Counted from the stretch's first letter, positions 7,925 to 15,691 are shown. The stretch is 41,648 bases of DNA from DASXIW01 sp036497785 (GCA_036497785.1 DASXIW010000111.1:1-41648); one strand, 5' to 3'. Program-made: numbers and translations. Notes: generated from the letters alone by a model not told the origin.

Positions 7925-8605
7925 ATGTTTTTGCGTGAGTCCATCGAGGTATACCGAGAGAAGGACCCTGCTGCGCGTTCAGCGCTTGAGGTGCTGTTAT
8001 GCTATCCGGGTTTGCACGCCCTGATGTGGCATCGTGCCGCGCACGGCATGTGGCGGCGGGGCTTCACTTTGCCCGCGCGCCTATGCGCCCATCTCGGCCG
8101 CCTCCTCACCGGGATCGAAATCCACCCCGGCGCCACCATCGGCCGGCGGCTCGTCATCGACCACGGCATGGGTGTGGTGATCGGCGAGACCGCCGAGATC
8201 GGCGACGATGTCTATCTGTATCATCAGGTCACACTGGGCGGCACATCGCAGGCCCGTGGCAAACGCCACCCCACCATCGGCAACAATGTGATCATCGGCG
8301 CTGGCGCCAAGATTCTCGGCGCCATCACCGTGGGTGACAACGCAAGGGTGGGATCGAATGCGGTGGTGCTGCAATCCGTCCCTGCCAGCACCACGGTGGT
8401 CGGCATCCCGGCCCGCCCGGTCGAGCGCAAGATGGCCCGCACCGCGGATTGCTTTGACGCCTATGGCACGCCGCAGGAAGGCGTGCGCGATCCGCTGCTG
8501 AGCGAGATCGAGATCCTGCGCGTCGACCTGGCCGATATGGAGGCGCGACTGGTGCGAGTGCTGGACAGCCGGGCGCGAATGGTGCGCGAACAGGCGGGGG
8601 AATAG
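7925..8605 (+). CDS. cysE: Serine O-acetyltransferase
   Basis: CysE transfers acetyl from acetyl-CoA to L-serine, giving O-acetylserine for cysteine synthesis. The 226-residue protein has the N-terminal helical part ending near EVLLCYPGLHALMWHR. A left-handed parallel beta helix follows, with hexapeptide repeats through HPGATIGRRLVIDHGMGVVI, GETAEIGDDVYLYHQVTLGG and NNVIIGAGAKILG. The His of IDHGMG and the HQVTLGG segment are active-site landmarks. The start at 7925 (MFLRESIEVYREKDPAARS) matches the usual N-terminus. A GTG at 7910 with GGAAATG upstream is an alternative. It opens a six-gene sulfur-transfer operon, with iscR 3 nt downstream. Confidence 0.92.
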   Translation: MFLRESIEVYREKDPAARSALEVLLCYPGLHALMWHRAAHGMWRRGFTLPARLCAHLGRLLTGIEIHPGATIGRRLVIDHGMGVVIGETAEIGDDVYLYHQVTLGGTSQARGKRHPTIGNNVIIGAGAKILGAITVGDNARVGSNAVVLQSVPASTTVVGIPARPVERKMARTADCFDAYGTPQEGVRDPLLSEIEILRVDLADMEARLVRVLDSRARMVREQAGE

Positions 8606-8608
8606 GCG

Positions 8609-9079
8609 GTGCAGCTCTCCACCCGGGCACGCTACGCGGTGATGGCAATGGCCGATCTGGCTTGCCGTGCGCCGGGCAGCCCGGTCACGCTGGCGCAGAT
8701 CGCCGCCAGCCAGGAACTGAGCCAGTGTTACCTGGAACAGCTATTCGGCCGGCTGCGGCGCGGTGGCCTTGTCGTCTCCGCACGCGGGCCCGGCGGTGGC
8801 TATCAGCTGGCCCGGCCGGCCAAGCTGGTCGCCATCGTCGACATCATCGACGCGGTGGACGAGCCGATCTGCGCCGCCGGATGCGAAGCGGAAATCGAAG
8901 GCTTGCGCACGGCGGAGGGCAAGCACGTGGTCTGCGCACTGCATGATCTGTGGACCGAGCTGGCCAGCCACATCCGCTTGTTCTTCGCCGACATCACCCT
9001 GGCGGATGTGGTGGAGGGGCGCGTGCTCGGCCGGGCGCATGCGCCGGCATCCCGCCGCCTGCCGGAGGCCGCCCAATGA
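8609..9079 (+). CDS. iscR: Rrf2-family Fe-S regulator IscR
   Basis: IscR is a [2Fe-2S]-sensing transcription factor that controls Fe-S biogenesis genes. This 156-residue protein begins MQLSTRARYAVMAMADLA at a GTG start (8609), preceded by a GGGGGAA purine stretch. The winged helix contains LEQLFGRLRRGGLV and RGPGGGYQLAR, the most conserved IscR block. Candidate cluster ligands are C88, C92, C109 and H112. The E. coli pattern is C92-x5-C98-x5-C104-x2-H107, so the last Cys-x2-His is kept but the other spacings differ. It sits between cysE and a desulfurase whose ATG overlaps the iscR stop (ATGA), so translation is coupled. Confidence 0.9.
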   Translation: MQLSTRARYAVMAMADLACRAPGSPVTLAQIAASQELSQCYLEQLFGRLRRGGLVVSARGPGGGYQLARPAKLVAIVDIIDAVDEPICAAGCEAEIEGLRTAEGKHVVCALHDLWTELASHIRLFFADITLADVVEGRVLGRAHAPASRRLPEAAQ

Positions 9080-10209
9080 CGCGCATGTCAGTGCCCAAGG
9101 CGCCGGACGGCATCTATCTGGACGCCAACGCCACCGAGCCGCTGCGGCCGGAAGCACGCGCGGCGATGCTGGCGGCGCTGGACGCAACCGGCAATCCGTC
9201 TTCCGTGCATGGGGCCGGGCGGGCGGCACGGCGGGTGCTGGAGGATGCGCGCGAGGCGATCGCCGGCCGCTTCGGCGGCCATCCGGCCGATCTGGTGTTC
9301 ACCTCCGGCGGCACCGAGGCGAACGCGCTGGCGGTGCATGCACTCGCCCGCCATGCCGCGGCCGGCGCGCTTCGGGTGATCGTCGGCGGCACCGAGCACG
9401 ACGCGATCCGGGCGGCCGCGCCGGACGCCGATATCCTGCCGGTCGATGTCGATGGAGTAGCCGACCTTGCGGCCCTCGCGCGGATGCTGGCGAACGGACC
9501 GGCACTGGTCTGCCTGATGCTCGCCAATAACGAGACCGGCGTGATCCAGCCGGTCCATGAGGCGGCCGCGCTATGCCGTGCGGCGGGGGCGAGGCTGCAT
9601 GTGGATGCCGTGCAGGCCGCGGGCCGCATGGCGGTCGATTTTGCCAGGCTTGGCGCGGACAGCATGGCCATTTCCTCGCACAAGCTGGGCGGCCCTTGCG
9701 GCGCCGGTGCGCTGCTGCTGGCCGGCGGCGCCACCGGGCAGGTCACCCCGCTGATTGGCGGCGGCGGGCAGGAGCGGGGCTGGCGCGGCGGCACCCAGCC
9801 GGTCGGGCTGATCGCCGGATTCGCGGCCGCTTGCGTCGCGGCAACCGGGTTTGATGGGCTGGCGCCTTTGCGCGATGCCATTGAGGCGGGTTGCGCGGAG
9901 GCCGGGGCCATCGTGCTGGGCCCCGGTGCGCCACGCCTGCCAAATACCAGCTGCCTTGCCCTCCCCGGGGTTCGCGCGGACACGCAGGTGATCGCGCTCG
10001 ATCTCGCGGGCATGCGGGTCTCGGCGGGGGCTGCCTGCAGTTCCGGCAAGGTGGCGCGCAGCCATGTGCTGGACGCGATGGGGCTGGGCGCCCTGGCCGG
10101 CGAGGCCATCCGGGTCTCGCTGCCATGGAATGCCGGCGCCGCCGATGCGCGGGCTTTCATCGCCGCATACCAGACCATGGCCCCGCGCCTCGCGCGCCGG
10201 GCGGCCTGA
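9076..10209 (+). CDS. Cysteine desulfurase, NifS-like first copy
   Basis: This PLP enzyme takes sulfur from cysteine, leaving alanine and an enzyme persulfide. Key residues in the 377-residue protein are His108 in GTEHDA, PLP-binding Lys203 in SSHKLGG and catalytic Cys321 in SAGAACSSG. YLDANATEPL near the N-terminus and the ANNETGVIQP block are class V aminotransferase hallmarks. The loop after the catalytic Cys reads SSGKVARSHVL rather than the EPSYVL/EPSHVL seen in IscS and NifS, so its partner may differ. The ATG at 9076 overlaps the iscR stop by 4 nt. A second, more canonical desulfurase follows 7 nt later. Confidence 0.9.
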   Translation: MTRMSVPKAPDGIYLDANATEPLRPEARAAMLAALDATGNPSSVHGAGRAARRVLEDAREAIAGRFGGHPADLVFTSGGTEANALAVHALARHAAAGALRVIVGGTEHDAIRAAAPDADILPVDVDGVADLAALARMLANGPALVCLMLANNETGVIQPVHEAAALCRAAGARLHVDAVQAAGRMAVDFARLGADSMAISSHKLGGPCGAGALLLAGGATGQVTPLIGGGGQERGWRGGTQPVGLIAGFAAACVAATGFDGLAPLRDAIEAGCAEAGAIVLGPGAPRLPNTSCLALPGVRADTQVIALDLAGMRVSAGAACSSGKVARSHVLDAMGLGALAGEAIRVSLPWNAGAADARAFIAAYQTMAPRLARRAA

Positions 10210-10216
10210 TCCCAAG

Positions 10217-11407
10217 ATGAACGCAATGGACGCACGCCCGAACCGCCCGATCTATCTGGACAACCAGGCCACCACGGCCTGCGATCCACGCGTGGTGCAG
10301 GCCATGCTGCCGTGGTTCACCGAAAGCTTCGGCAACCCGCACAGCGCCGAGCACGTGATGGGCCGGCAGGCCGAGGACGCCGTGGAGGCCGCCCGTGCCT
10401 ATGTGGCCGCCCTGATCGGCGCGCAGCCGCGCGAAGTGGTGTTCACCTCCGGCGCCACGGAAAGCAACAACATCGCCATCAAGGGCGCGGCACGCCACGC
10501 CGTCCGCCATGGGGACGGCACCCGGCGGCGCATCGTGACCGTGGCGACCGAACATAAATGCGTGCTGGAATCCGTGTCCGACCTCGCCCAGGAGGGGTTC
10601 GAGCCGGTGGTGCTGCCGGTGCGCCCGGACGGCACGCTGGACGCCGATACGCTGCATGCGGCGCTGGCGGTGCCGACACTGCTGGTCAGCGTGATGGCCG
10701 TGAACAACGAAACCGGCTTGATCCAGGATATCGCCGCCTTCGCCGGCATCGCGCGACAAGCGGGCGCGCTATTCCATTGCGATGCGGCCCAGGCGGTCGG
10801 AAAGATCCCGCTCGACCTGGCGGGGATGGGCATCGACCTGCTTTCGGTCAGTGGCCATAAGACCTACGGACCCAAGGGGGTCGGCGCGCTATACGTGCGC
10901 CGCCGGCCGCGCGTGCGGCTTGAGCCGTTGTTTTCCGGCGGCGGCCAGGAACGCGGCCTGCGCGCCGGAACCCTGCCCGCGCCGCTGATCATCGGTCTGG
11001 GCGAGGCATGCCGCATCGCCTTGGCCGAAATGCAGGACGACGCCGTGCGCATCGCCCTGCTGCGGGACCGGCTGCTGACAGCGCTGCAGGCCGGCATCCC
11101 TGGCCTTGTGGTCAATGGCAGTCTCCAGGCGCGGATTCCCGGCAACCTCAATCTGACTTTCCCCGGTGCCAGCGCCGCCGCGTTGATGCAGGCCACACCC
11201 GAGCTATGCGTCTCCACCGGCTCGGCCTGTTCCTCGGCGGAGATCGAGCCCTCCTACGTGCTGCGGGCGCTGGGGTTGAACGAGGCCCAGGCAAGCCGCA
11301 CCTTGCGCTTCGGGATTGGACGTTTTACCTCCGCCGCCGATATCGACCTTGCGGCCGCGCTGCTGATCCAAGCACATATGGCCGCTTCCGTACCGATCGA
11401 GGCCTGA
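10217..11407 (+). CDS. iscS: Cysteine desulfurase IscS
   Basis: This is the canonical IscS-type enzyme, which supplies persulfide sulfur for Fe-S clusters and for tRNA thiolation through MnmA. In 396 residues it has His113 in ATEHKCV, Lys215 in SGHKTYGPKG and Cys338 in STGSACSSAEIEPSYVL. The N-terminus PIYLDNQATTACDPRV is near-identical to the IscS family. The start at 10217 is an ATG 7 nt after the preceding stop, with a weak AAG-type Shine-Dalgarno, which suggests re-initiation. The usual downstream iscU, iscA, hscB and hscA genes are absent and ferredoxin follows directly. Confidence 0.94.
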   Translation: MNAMDARPNRPIYLDNQATTACDPRVVQAMLPWFTESFGNPHSAEHVMGRQAEDAVEAARAYVAALIGAQPREVVFTSGATESNNIAIKGAARHAVRHGDGTRRRIVTVATEHKCVLESVSDLAQEGFEPVVLPVRPDGTLDADTLHAALAVPTLLVSVMAVNNETGLIQDIAAFAGIARQAGALFHCDAAQAVGKIPLDLAGMGIDLLSVSGHKTYGPKGVGALYVRRRPRVRLEPLFSGGGQERGLRAGTLPAPLIIGLGEACRIALAEMQDDAVRIALLRDRLLTALQAGIPGLVVNGSLQARIPGNLNLTFPGASAAALMQATPELCVSTGSACSSAEIEPSYVLRALGLNEAQASRTLRFGIGRFTSAADIDLAAALLIQAHMAASVPIEA

Positions 11408-11414
11408 ACCGAAT

Positions 11415-11747
11415 ATGCCCAAAATGATCTTCATCGAGCGCGATGGCACCCGCCGCGAGGTCGACGCACCGCTCGGCTTGTCGGTGCTCGAGGTCGCGCA
11501 CAAGCATGGCATCGATATCGAAGGCGCCTGTGAGGGATCGCTGGCCTGCTCGACCTGCCACGTGATCGTCGATGCCGCCTGGTTCGAGCAACTAACCGAG
11601 CCGACCGAGGATGAGGAAGACATGCTCGATCTCGCCTTCGGTCTTGAGAAGACGTCGCGCCTGGGCTGCCAGATCGTGATGACCGAGGCGCTGGATGGGC
11701 TTGTGGTGCGCCTGCCGCCCGGCAGCCGCAACCTGCTCAACGGATAG
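11415..11747 (+). CDS. fdx: [2Fe-2S] ferredoxin of the isc type
   Basis: This adrenodoxin-type ferredoxin donates electrons during Fe-S cluster assembly. The 110-residue protein carries the four cluster ligands C39-x5-C45-x2-C48 in GACEGSLACSTCHV and C85 in SRLGCQI. The acidic stretch TEPTEDEEDMLDLA is the usual partner-docking helix of this subfamily. The start is an ATG 7 nt after iscS. The Isc ferredoxin is normally separated from iscS by iscU, iscA, hscB and hscA, so its direct attachment here is notable. It is co-transcribed with mnmA. Confidence 0.94.
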   Translation: MPKMIFIERDGTRREVDAPLGLSVLEVAHKHGIDIEGACEGSLACSTCHVIVDAAWFEQLTEPTEDEEDMLDLAFGLEKTSRLGCQIVMTEALDGLVVRLPPGSRNLLNG

Positions 11748-11763
11748 TCCGGTCGCGGCCGTC

Positions 11764-12849
11764 ATGCGCATCGTGGTCGCGATGTCCGGCGGGGTGGACA
11801 GCAGCACCGTTGCCGGCCTGCTCGCTGAGGCCGGGCATGAGGTGATCGGCGTCACGCTGCAGCTGTACGACCATGGCGCCGCCACTGGCCGCAAGGGCGC
11901 CTGCTGCGCCGGGCAGGATATCCACGACGCGCGCCGCGTGGCCGACCGGCTCGGCATTGCCCATTACGTCATCGACGCGCAGGCCCGTTTCCGCGCGGCC
12001 GTGATCGGCGACTTCGCCAACAGCTACGCCGCCGGTGAAACCCCCGTGCCCTGCGTGCGCTGCAATCAGAGCGTGAAGTTCACCGATCTGCTGGCGCTGG
12101 CCGGGGATCTTGGGGCCGAGCGCCTCGCCACCGGCCATTACGTGCGCCGCGTGGACGGGCCGGATGGCGCCGAATTGCACCGCGCCGCCGACCCCGCGCG
12201 CGACCAGAGCTGGTTCCTGTTCGCCACCACCCAGGCCCAGCTCGATCGCAGCCTGTTCCCACTTGGCGGTATGGACGACAAGGCCGCCGTGCGCGCCCAG
12301 GCCGAACGCCTCGGGCTGGCCGTGGCGACCAAGCCGGACAGCCAGGATATCTGCTTCGTCCCCTCCGGCACCTACGACGATGTGGTGGCGAAGCTGCGCC
12401 CGGACGCCGCCTCCCCCGGCGAAATAGTGGCGCTCGACGGCAGCGTGGTCGGCCGGCATGACGGCATCGCCCGCTATACTGTGGGCCAGGCCAAGCGCCT
12501 GGGCGCCGCTTCCAGCGCTGGCGGCGAGCGCCGCGTGGTGGTGGCCCTCGATGCGCCCCGCCGCCGCGTGGTCGTCGGTCCGCCCAATACCGGCTCGCGC
12601 CAGGTGCGCCTGCGCGACGTGAACTGGCTCACCCAGCCCCGGCCCCTGCGCTGCGCGGTGAAGCTGCGCGCCCGCGAAACGCCGCATGCCGCCGACATCA
12701 CCCCCACCGCGGACGGCGCGGACGTGATGCTGGATACCCCTTCCTTGGCCGCACCCGGCCAGGCTTGCGTGTTCTACGATGGCGACCGCGTGCTGGGCGG
12801 CGGTTTCATCAGACCCGCCTTCTCCGGGGCCACTTTATCAGGCCGTTGA
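11764..12849 (+). CDS. mnmA: tRNA-specific 2-thiouridylase MnmA
   Basis: MnmA activates U34 of tRNA-Lys, -Glu and -Gln with ATP and inserts sulfur relayed from IscS. The 361-residue protein has the PP-loop SGGVDSS near the N-terminus, a first catalytic Cys in PCVRCNQSVKF and the second in QDICFVPSG, followed by the C-terminal beta-barrel region. The ATG at 11764 keeps the MRIVVAMSGGVDSS start, and the 16-nt gap to fdx fits one operon. Its place after two desulfurases suggests that tRNA thiolation is a main output of the cluster. The stop codon overlaps a -35-like TTGACG used for the following tRNA. Confidence 0.95.
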   Translation: MRIVVAMSGGVDSSTVAGLLAEAGHEVIGVTLQLYDHGAATGRKGACCAGQDIHDARRVADRLGIAHYVIDAQARFRAAVIGDFANSYAAGETPVPCVRCNQSVKFTDLLALAGDLGAERLATGHYVRRVDGPDGAELHRAADPARDQSWFLFATTQAQLDRSLFPLGGMDDKAAVRAQAERLGLAVATKPDSQDICFVPSGTYDDVVAKLRPDAASPGEIVALDGSVVGRHDGIARYTVGQAKRLGAASSAGGERRVVVALDAPRRRVVVGPPNTGSRQVRLRDVNWLTQPRPLRCAVKLRARETPHAADITPTADGADVMLDTPSLAAPGQACVFYDGDRVLGGGFIRPAFSGATLSGR

Positions 12850-12875
12850 CGGGGCAAGCTCCGGGGCGCTATCAC
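12846..12875 (+). promoter_or_regulatory. Candidate promoter of tRNA-Met
   Basis: TTGACG at 12846-12851 and TATCAC at 12870-12875 are separated by 18 nt and match sigma-70 boxes in 5/6 and 4/6 positions. The -35 box overlaps the mnmA stop codon. The predicted start lies about 30 nt before the tRNA. Judged by eye only. Confidence 0.35.
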
Positions 12876-12914
12876 CCCGCCTCCCGGCGCGAATTGTTCG
12901 GGCAGATATGGTAC

Positions 12915-12989
12915 GGCGGTGTAGCTCAGTGGTAGAGCAGGGGAATCATAATCCATTGGTCGGTGGTTCAAATCCGCCCACCGCTACCA
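12915..12989 (+). tRNA. tRNA-Met (anticodon CAT), elongator type
   Basis: The cloverleaf starts GGCGGTG (12915-12921) and pairs with CACCGCT (12979-12985), giving a G1-U72 wobble. The D arm GCTC-AGTGGTA-GAGC and T arm GGTGG-TTCAAAT-CCGCC are intact, and CCA is encoded at 12987-12989. The anticodon loop is ATCATAA, so CAT. The anticodon stem GGGGA/TCCAT has a G-A mismatch at its second pair and a G-U at the first. Initiator features (C1-A72 mismatch, three G-C pairs next to the loop) are missing. tRNA-Ile2, which also has a CAT gene anticodon, cannot be fully excluded. Confidence 0.88.
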
Positions 12990-13012
12990 TTCCAATCGGT
13001 CAGCACGAAGCT

Positions 13013-13302
13013 AAGAAAGGCCAGGGCGCTGCCCTGGACCCGGTCAAGGCGGAGCCTTGACAATCCTGGACATTCTTGGCTGCAGCCACGTCCTTCGTTG
13101 CAGACAACCATCAATTGGGGTAGCGGCGAAGCCCAATAACTCCGCGCGGCCGCCCGAGATTTCCGGCCCGTTTCGAGGGTGATTGCCTGCGGCGCAAGCA
13201 AGACAGCCGACATCAACCGACGGACGCTGATGCAACCAAGAGAAAATCGGATTCTCAAGGCTCTGCCTTGAGCGAGTCTGGGCAGCGCCCAGCCCTTCCT
13301 TC
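13013..13302. repeat. Non-coding element A with two-hairpin terminal inverted repeats
   Basis: This 290-bp element fills the 313-base gap between tRNA-Met and the dehydratase stop. The left end (13013-13066) carries the hairpins CCAGGGC-GCT-GCCCTGG and TCAAGGC-GGA-GCCTTGA. The right end (13249-13302) carries the same two modules in inverted order: TCAAGGC-TCT-GCCTTGA and CTGGGC-AGC-GCCCAG. The outer edges are AAGAAAGG and, inverted, AAGGAAGG. No reading frame with recognisable content lies inside. It resembles a REP/BIME or MITE-like unit. A related copy sits at 19288-19710. The right end touches the dehydratase stop codon and could end that transcript. Confidence 0.7.
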
Positions 13303-14826
13303 CTACATCGTCGCCCCAAGCACCCAGGGCGCAAACTCCGCCGCCCCCACGTCGAACTGCTCGCTTTTGGTTTTCGCACCGGACGCCACGCGCAGCATCA
13401 TGTCGAAGATACGTTGGCCGCATTGCTGCACGGTTTCATCGCCGTCCAGGATGGTGCCGCAATTGATGTCCATGTCCTCTTCCATGCGAGTGAACATGGG
13501 CGTGTTGGTGGCGAGCTTCATTGAGGGGGCGGGTTTGCAGCCGAACACGCTGCCACGGCCGGTGGTGAAGCACACCAAATTGGCGCCGCCGGCGACCTGC
13601 CCGGTGGCGGCCACGGGGTCGAAGCCGGGCGTGTCCATGAAGACGAAGCCCTTTTTGGTGATCTGTTCGGCGTAGGCGTACACGTCCACCAGATTGGTGC
13701 TGCCGGCCTTGGCCATGGCACCGAGGGATTTCTCTAGGATGGTGGTCAGGCCGCCCGCCTTGTTGCCGGGGCTGGGGTTGGCGTTGATTTCCGCGCCCTC
13801 CCGCTCGGCGTATTCCTCCCACCAGCGCATCAGCGCCACCAGCTTTTCGCCCACGTCGCGGCTGACGGCGCGGCGGGTCAGTAGGTGCTCGGCGCCGTAG
13901 GTTTCGGGCGTTTCGGACAGGATGACGGTGCCGCCGTGGCGCACCAGCAGGTCGCTGGCCGCACCCAAGGCGGGATTGGCGGACACGCCGGAATAGCCGT
14001 CCGAGCCACCGCATTGCAGCGCCACGGTCAACTCGCTGGCGGGGACGGGTTCGCGGTGCACGGTGTTGGCATCGGCCAGGGCTTCGCGCACGAAGCCGAT
14101 TCCGGCCTCGATGGTTTTGCGGGTGCCGCCCATGTCCTGGATGTCCATGCTGCGCAGGCGGCCGGCGAGGCGCTGTTCGGTCAGCAGGCCACCGATCTGG
14201 TTCACCTCGCAGCCAAGCCCGAGCACGATCACCGAGGCGAAGTTCACGTGCCGTGCGTAGCCGCCAAGGGTGCGGCGAAGCACCCGCAGCGGCTCGTGCT
14301 GGGTCATGCCGCAGCCGGTCTTGTGTGTCAGGGCGACGACGCCGTCCACGTTGGGGAAGTCGGCCAGCGGGTCGTGGCCGGTGAACGGGTTCTTCTTGAA
14401 GATGTCGGCGACCATGCCGGCCACATGGGCGCTGCAGTTCACGCTGGTCAGGATGCCGATATAGTTGCGCGTGGCGGCCCGGCCGTCGGGCCGGCGGATG
14501 CCTTCGAAGGTCGCGGGCAGGTCGAAATTCGGGGTCGGTTTGGCGTCGATGCCCCAGGCATAGTCCTTGGCGAAATCGCCCATGCCGCAATTATGCTCGT
14601 GCACATGTTGGCCGGGGGCGATGGGGGAGGTGGCGAAGCCGATGATCTGGCCGTAGCGGCGGATTGCCTCGCCGGTCTCCATTGGCCGGATGGCGACCTT
14701 GTGGCCGGCGGGAATGCGTTCGATGGCGACAACGCCCGGCGCCAGTTCGGCGCCGGGCAGAAGCGTGGTTCGCGCGATCAGAACCCCATCCTCTGGGTGC
14801 AAGCGGATCACCGGAGATGGGGTCAT
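13303..14826 (-). CDS. UxaA/GarD-family sugar-acid dehydratase
   Basis: This 507-residue hydro-lyase removes water from a hexonate or hexarate (altronate or galactarate type) to give a 2-keto-3-deoxy acid. The N-terminus (about 1-95) is an SAF domain ending in the metal-binding-type segment HVHEHNCGMGDF. The catalytic body contains RNYIGILTSVNCSA, ALTHKTGCGM, LGLGCEVNQ and the family signature FMDTPGFDPVAATGQVAGG. It is followed 14 nt downstream on the same strand by an HpcH/HpaI aldolase gene that lies upstream in transcription. That pairing recalls galactarate/glucarate catabolism (dehydratase plus GarL-type aldolase). Altronate versus galactarate cannot be decided by eye. Confidence 0.88.
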   Translation of the reverse strand: MTPSPVIRLHPEDGVLIARTTLLPGAELAPGVVAIERIPAGHKVAIRPMETGEAIRRYGQIIGFATSPIAPGQHVHEHNCGMGDFAKDYAWGIDAKPTPNFDLPATFEGIRRPDGRAATRNYIGILTSVNCSAHVAGMVADIFKKNPFTGHDPLADFPNVDGVVALTHKTGCGMTQHEPLRVLRRTLGGYARHVNFASVIVLGLGCEVNQIGGLLTEQRLAGRLRSMDIQDMGGTRKTIEAGIGFVREALADANTVHREPVPASELTVALQCGGSDGYSGVSANPALGAASDLLVRHGGTVILSETPETYGAEHLLTRRAVSRDVGEKLVALMRWWEEYAEREGAEINANPSPGNKAGGLTTILEKSLGAMAKAGSTNLVDVYAYAEQITKKGFVFMDTPGFDPVAATGQVAGGANLVCFTTGRGSVFGCKPAPSMKLATNTPMFTRMEEDMDINCGTILDGDETVQQCGQRIFDMMLRVASGAKTKSEQFDVGAAEFAPWVLGATM

Positions 14827-14840
14827 GGGACGCTCCTTGT

Positions 14841-15620
14841 TCAGGCTTTGCCTTTGGAATCTTTACGGATCTGGGCGATGCCGGTCCTCGCGGCGGACGC
14901 CATCAGCGCCGCGTCGTTCGGGCCATAGGTGACCAGGGTGAAGCCCATGCCGATGGCGCGCGTGGCGTAGGCGGCCGAGCCAGTATGGATGCCGACATGG
15001 ATGCCGCGCTTGTCGGATTCCTTGATGACCTTCTCGTAGATCTTCAGGATTTCCGGCTCGTCGCGGTCCAGGACCGGGACCATGCCGTAGGAGAAGCCGA
15101 GGTCGGAGGGGCCGATATAGACGCCGGCAATGCCCTCCACATCCAGAATGGCTTCCAGGTTTTCGACCGCGGTCTTGGTTTCGATCATCGGAATGCACAA
15201 CGTCTCGGCATTGGCGGTCTTCTGGTAGCCGCTAGCCTCGCCATACATGCCGGCGCGGATCGGGCCGTTGCTGCGTGTGCCGGCGGGCGGGTATTTGCAG
15301 TAGGAGACGAAGGCCTCAGCCTCTTTCTTCGTGTTGATCATCGGGCAGATCACGCCCATGGCGCCCGCATCCAGCACGCGGCCGATTATGCCCGGCTCAT
15401 TCCAGGGCACGCGAACCATCGGGGTGACGGGGCTTGCCTGCATACCCTGGAAGCAGGCGACCATAGACATGTAGTCCTGCACGCCATGCTGCAGATCTAC
15501 GGTGATGGAGTCGAAGCCGCATTTCGACAGGACTTCGGCGGAAAAGGCGGATGGAATCGCGAGCCAGCCATTCACCACCGCCTTGCCCGATGCCCAGGCG
15601 GTTTTCACATTATTTGCCAT
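14841..15620 (-). CDS. HpcH/HpaI-family aldolase (GarL/2-keto-3-deoxy acid type)
   Basis: This is a class II pyruvate-dependent aldolase that cleaves 2-keto-3-deoxy sugar acids to pyruvate and an aldehyde. The 259-residue protein has the general base His45 in DLQHGVQD, metal ligands Glu147 in IPMIETK and Asp173 in GPSDLGF, and the Arg of MVRVPW. The start at 15620 has GGAGGAAA about 9 nt upstream. It is the first gene of a two-gene unit with the dehydratase, so the two very likely act in sequence. A CAACGTTG palindrome at 15692-15699 lies about 70 nt upstream as a possible operator. The preferred aldehyde product is unknown. Confidence 0.9.
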   Translation of the reverse strand: MANNVKTAWASGKAVVNGWLAIPSAFSAEVLSKCGFDSITVDLQHGVQDYMSMVACFQGMQASPVTPMVRVPWNEPGIIGRVLDAGAMGVICPMINTKKEAEAFVSYCKYPPAGTRSNGPIRAGMYGEASGYQKTANAETLCIPMIETKTAVENLEAILDVEGIAGVYIGPSDLGFSYGMVPVLDRDEPEILKIYEKVIKESDKRGIHVGIHTGSAAYATRAIGMGFTLVTYGPNDAALMASAARTGIAQIRKDSKGKA

Positions 15621-15691
15621 AGTTCGCGTTTCCTCCGCTGATTCGGCCTTGCGCGACGCTAGCCGTGCGGCGGGGCGCGGTCAATTCAACG

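Noticed and set aside
12990..13302. tRNA-Met flank considered as a prophage or island attachment site
   Set aside because: No integrase gene and no repeated tRNA 3' end were seen in the window. The flank is explained by the hairpin element.
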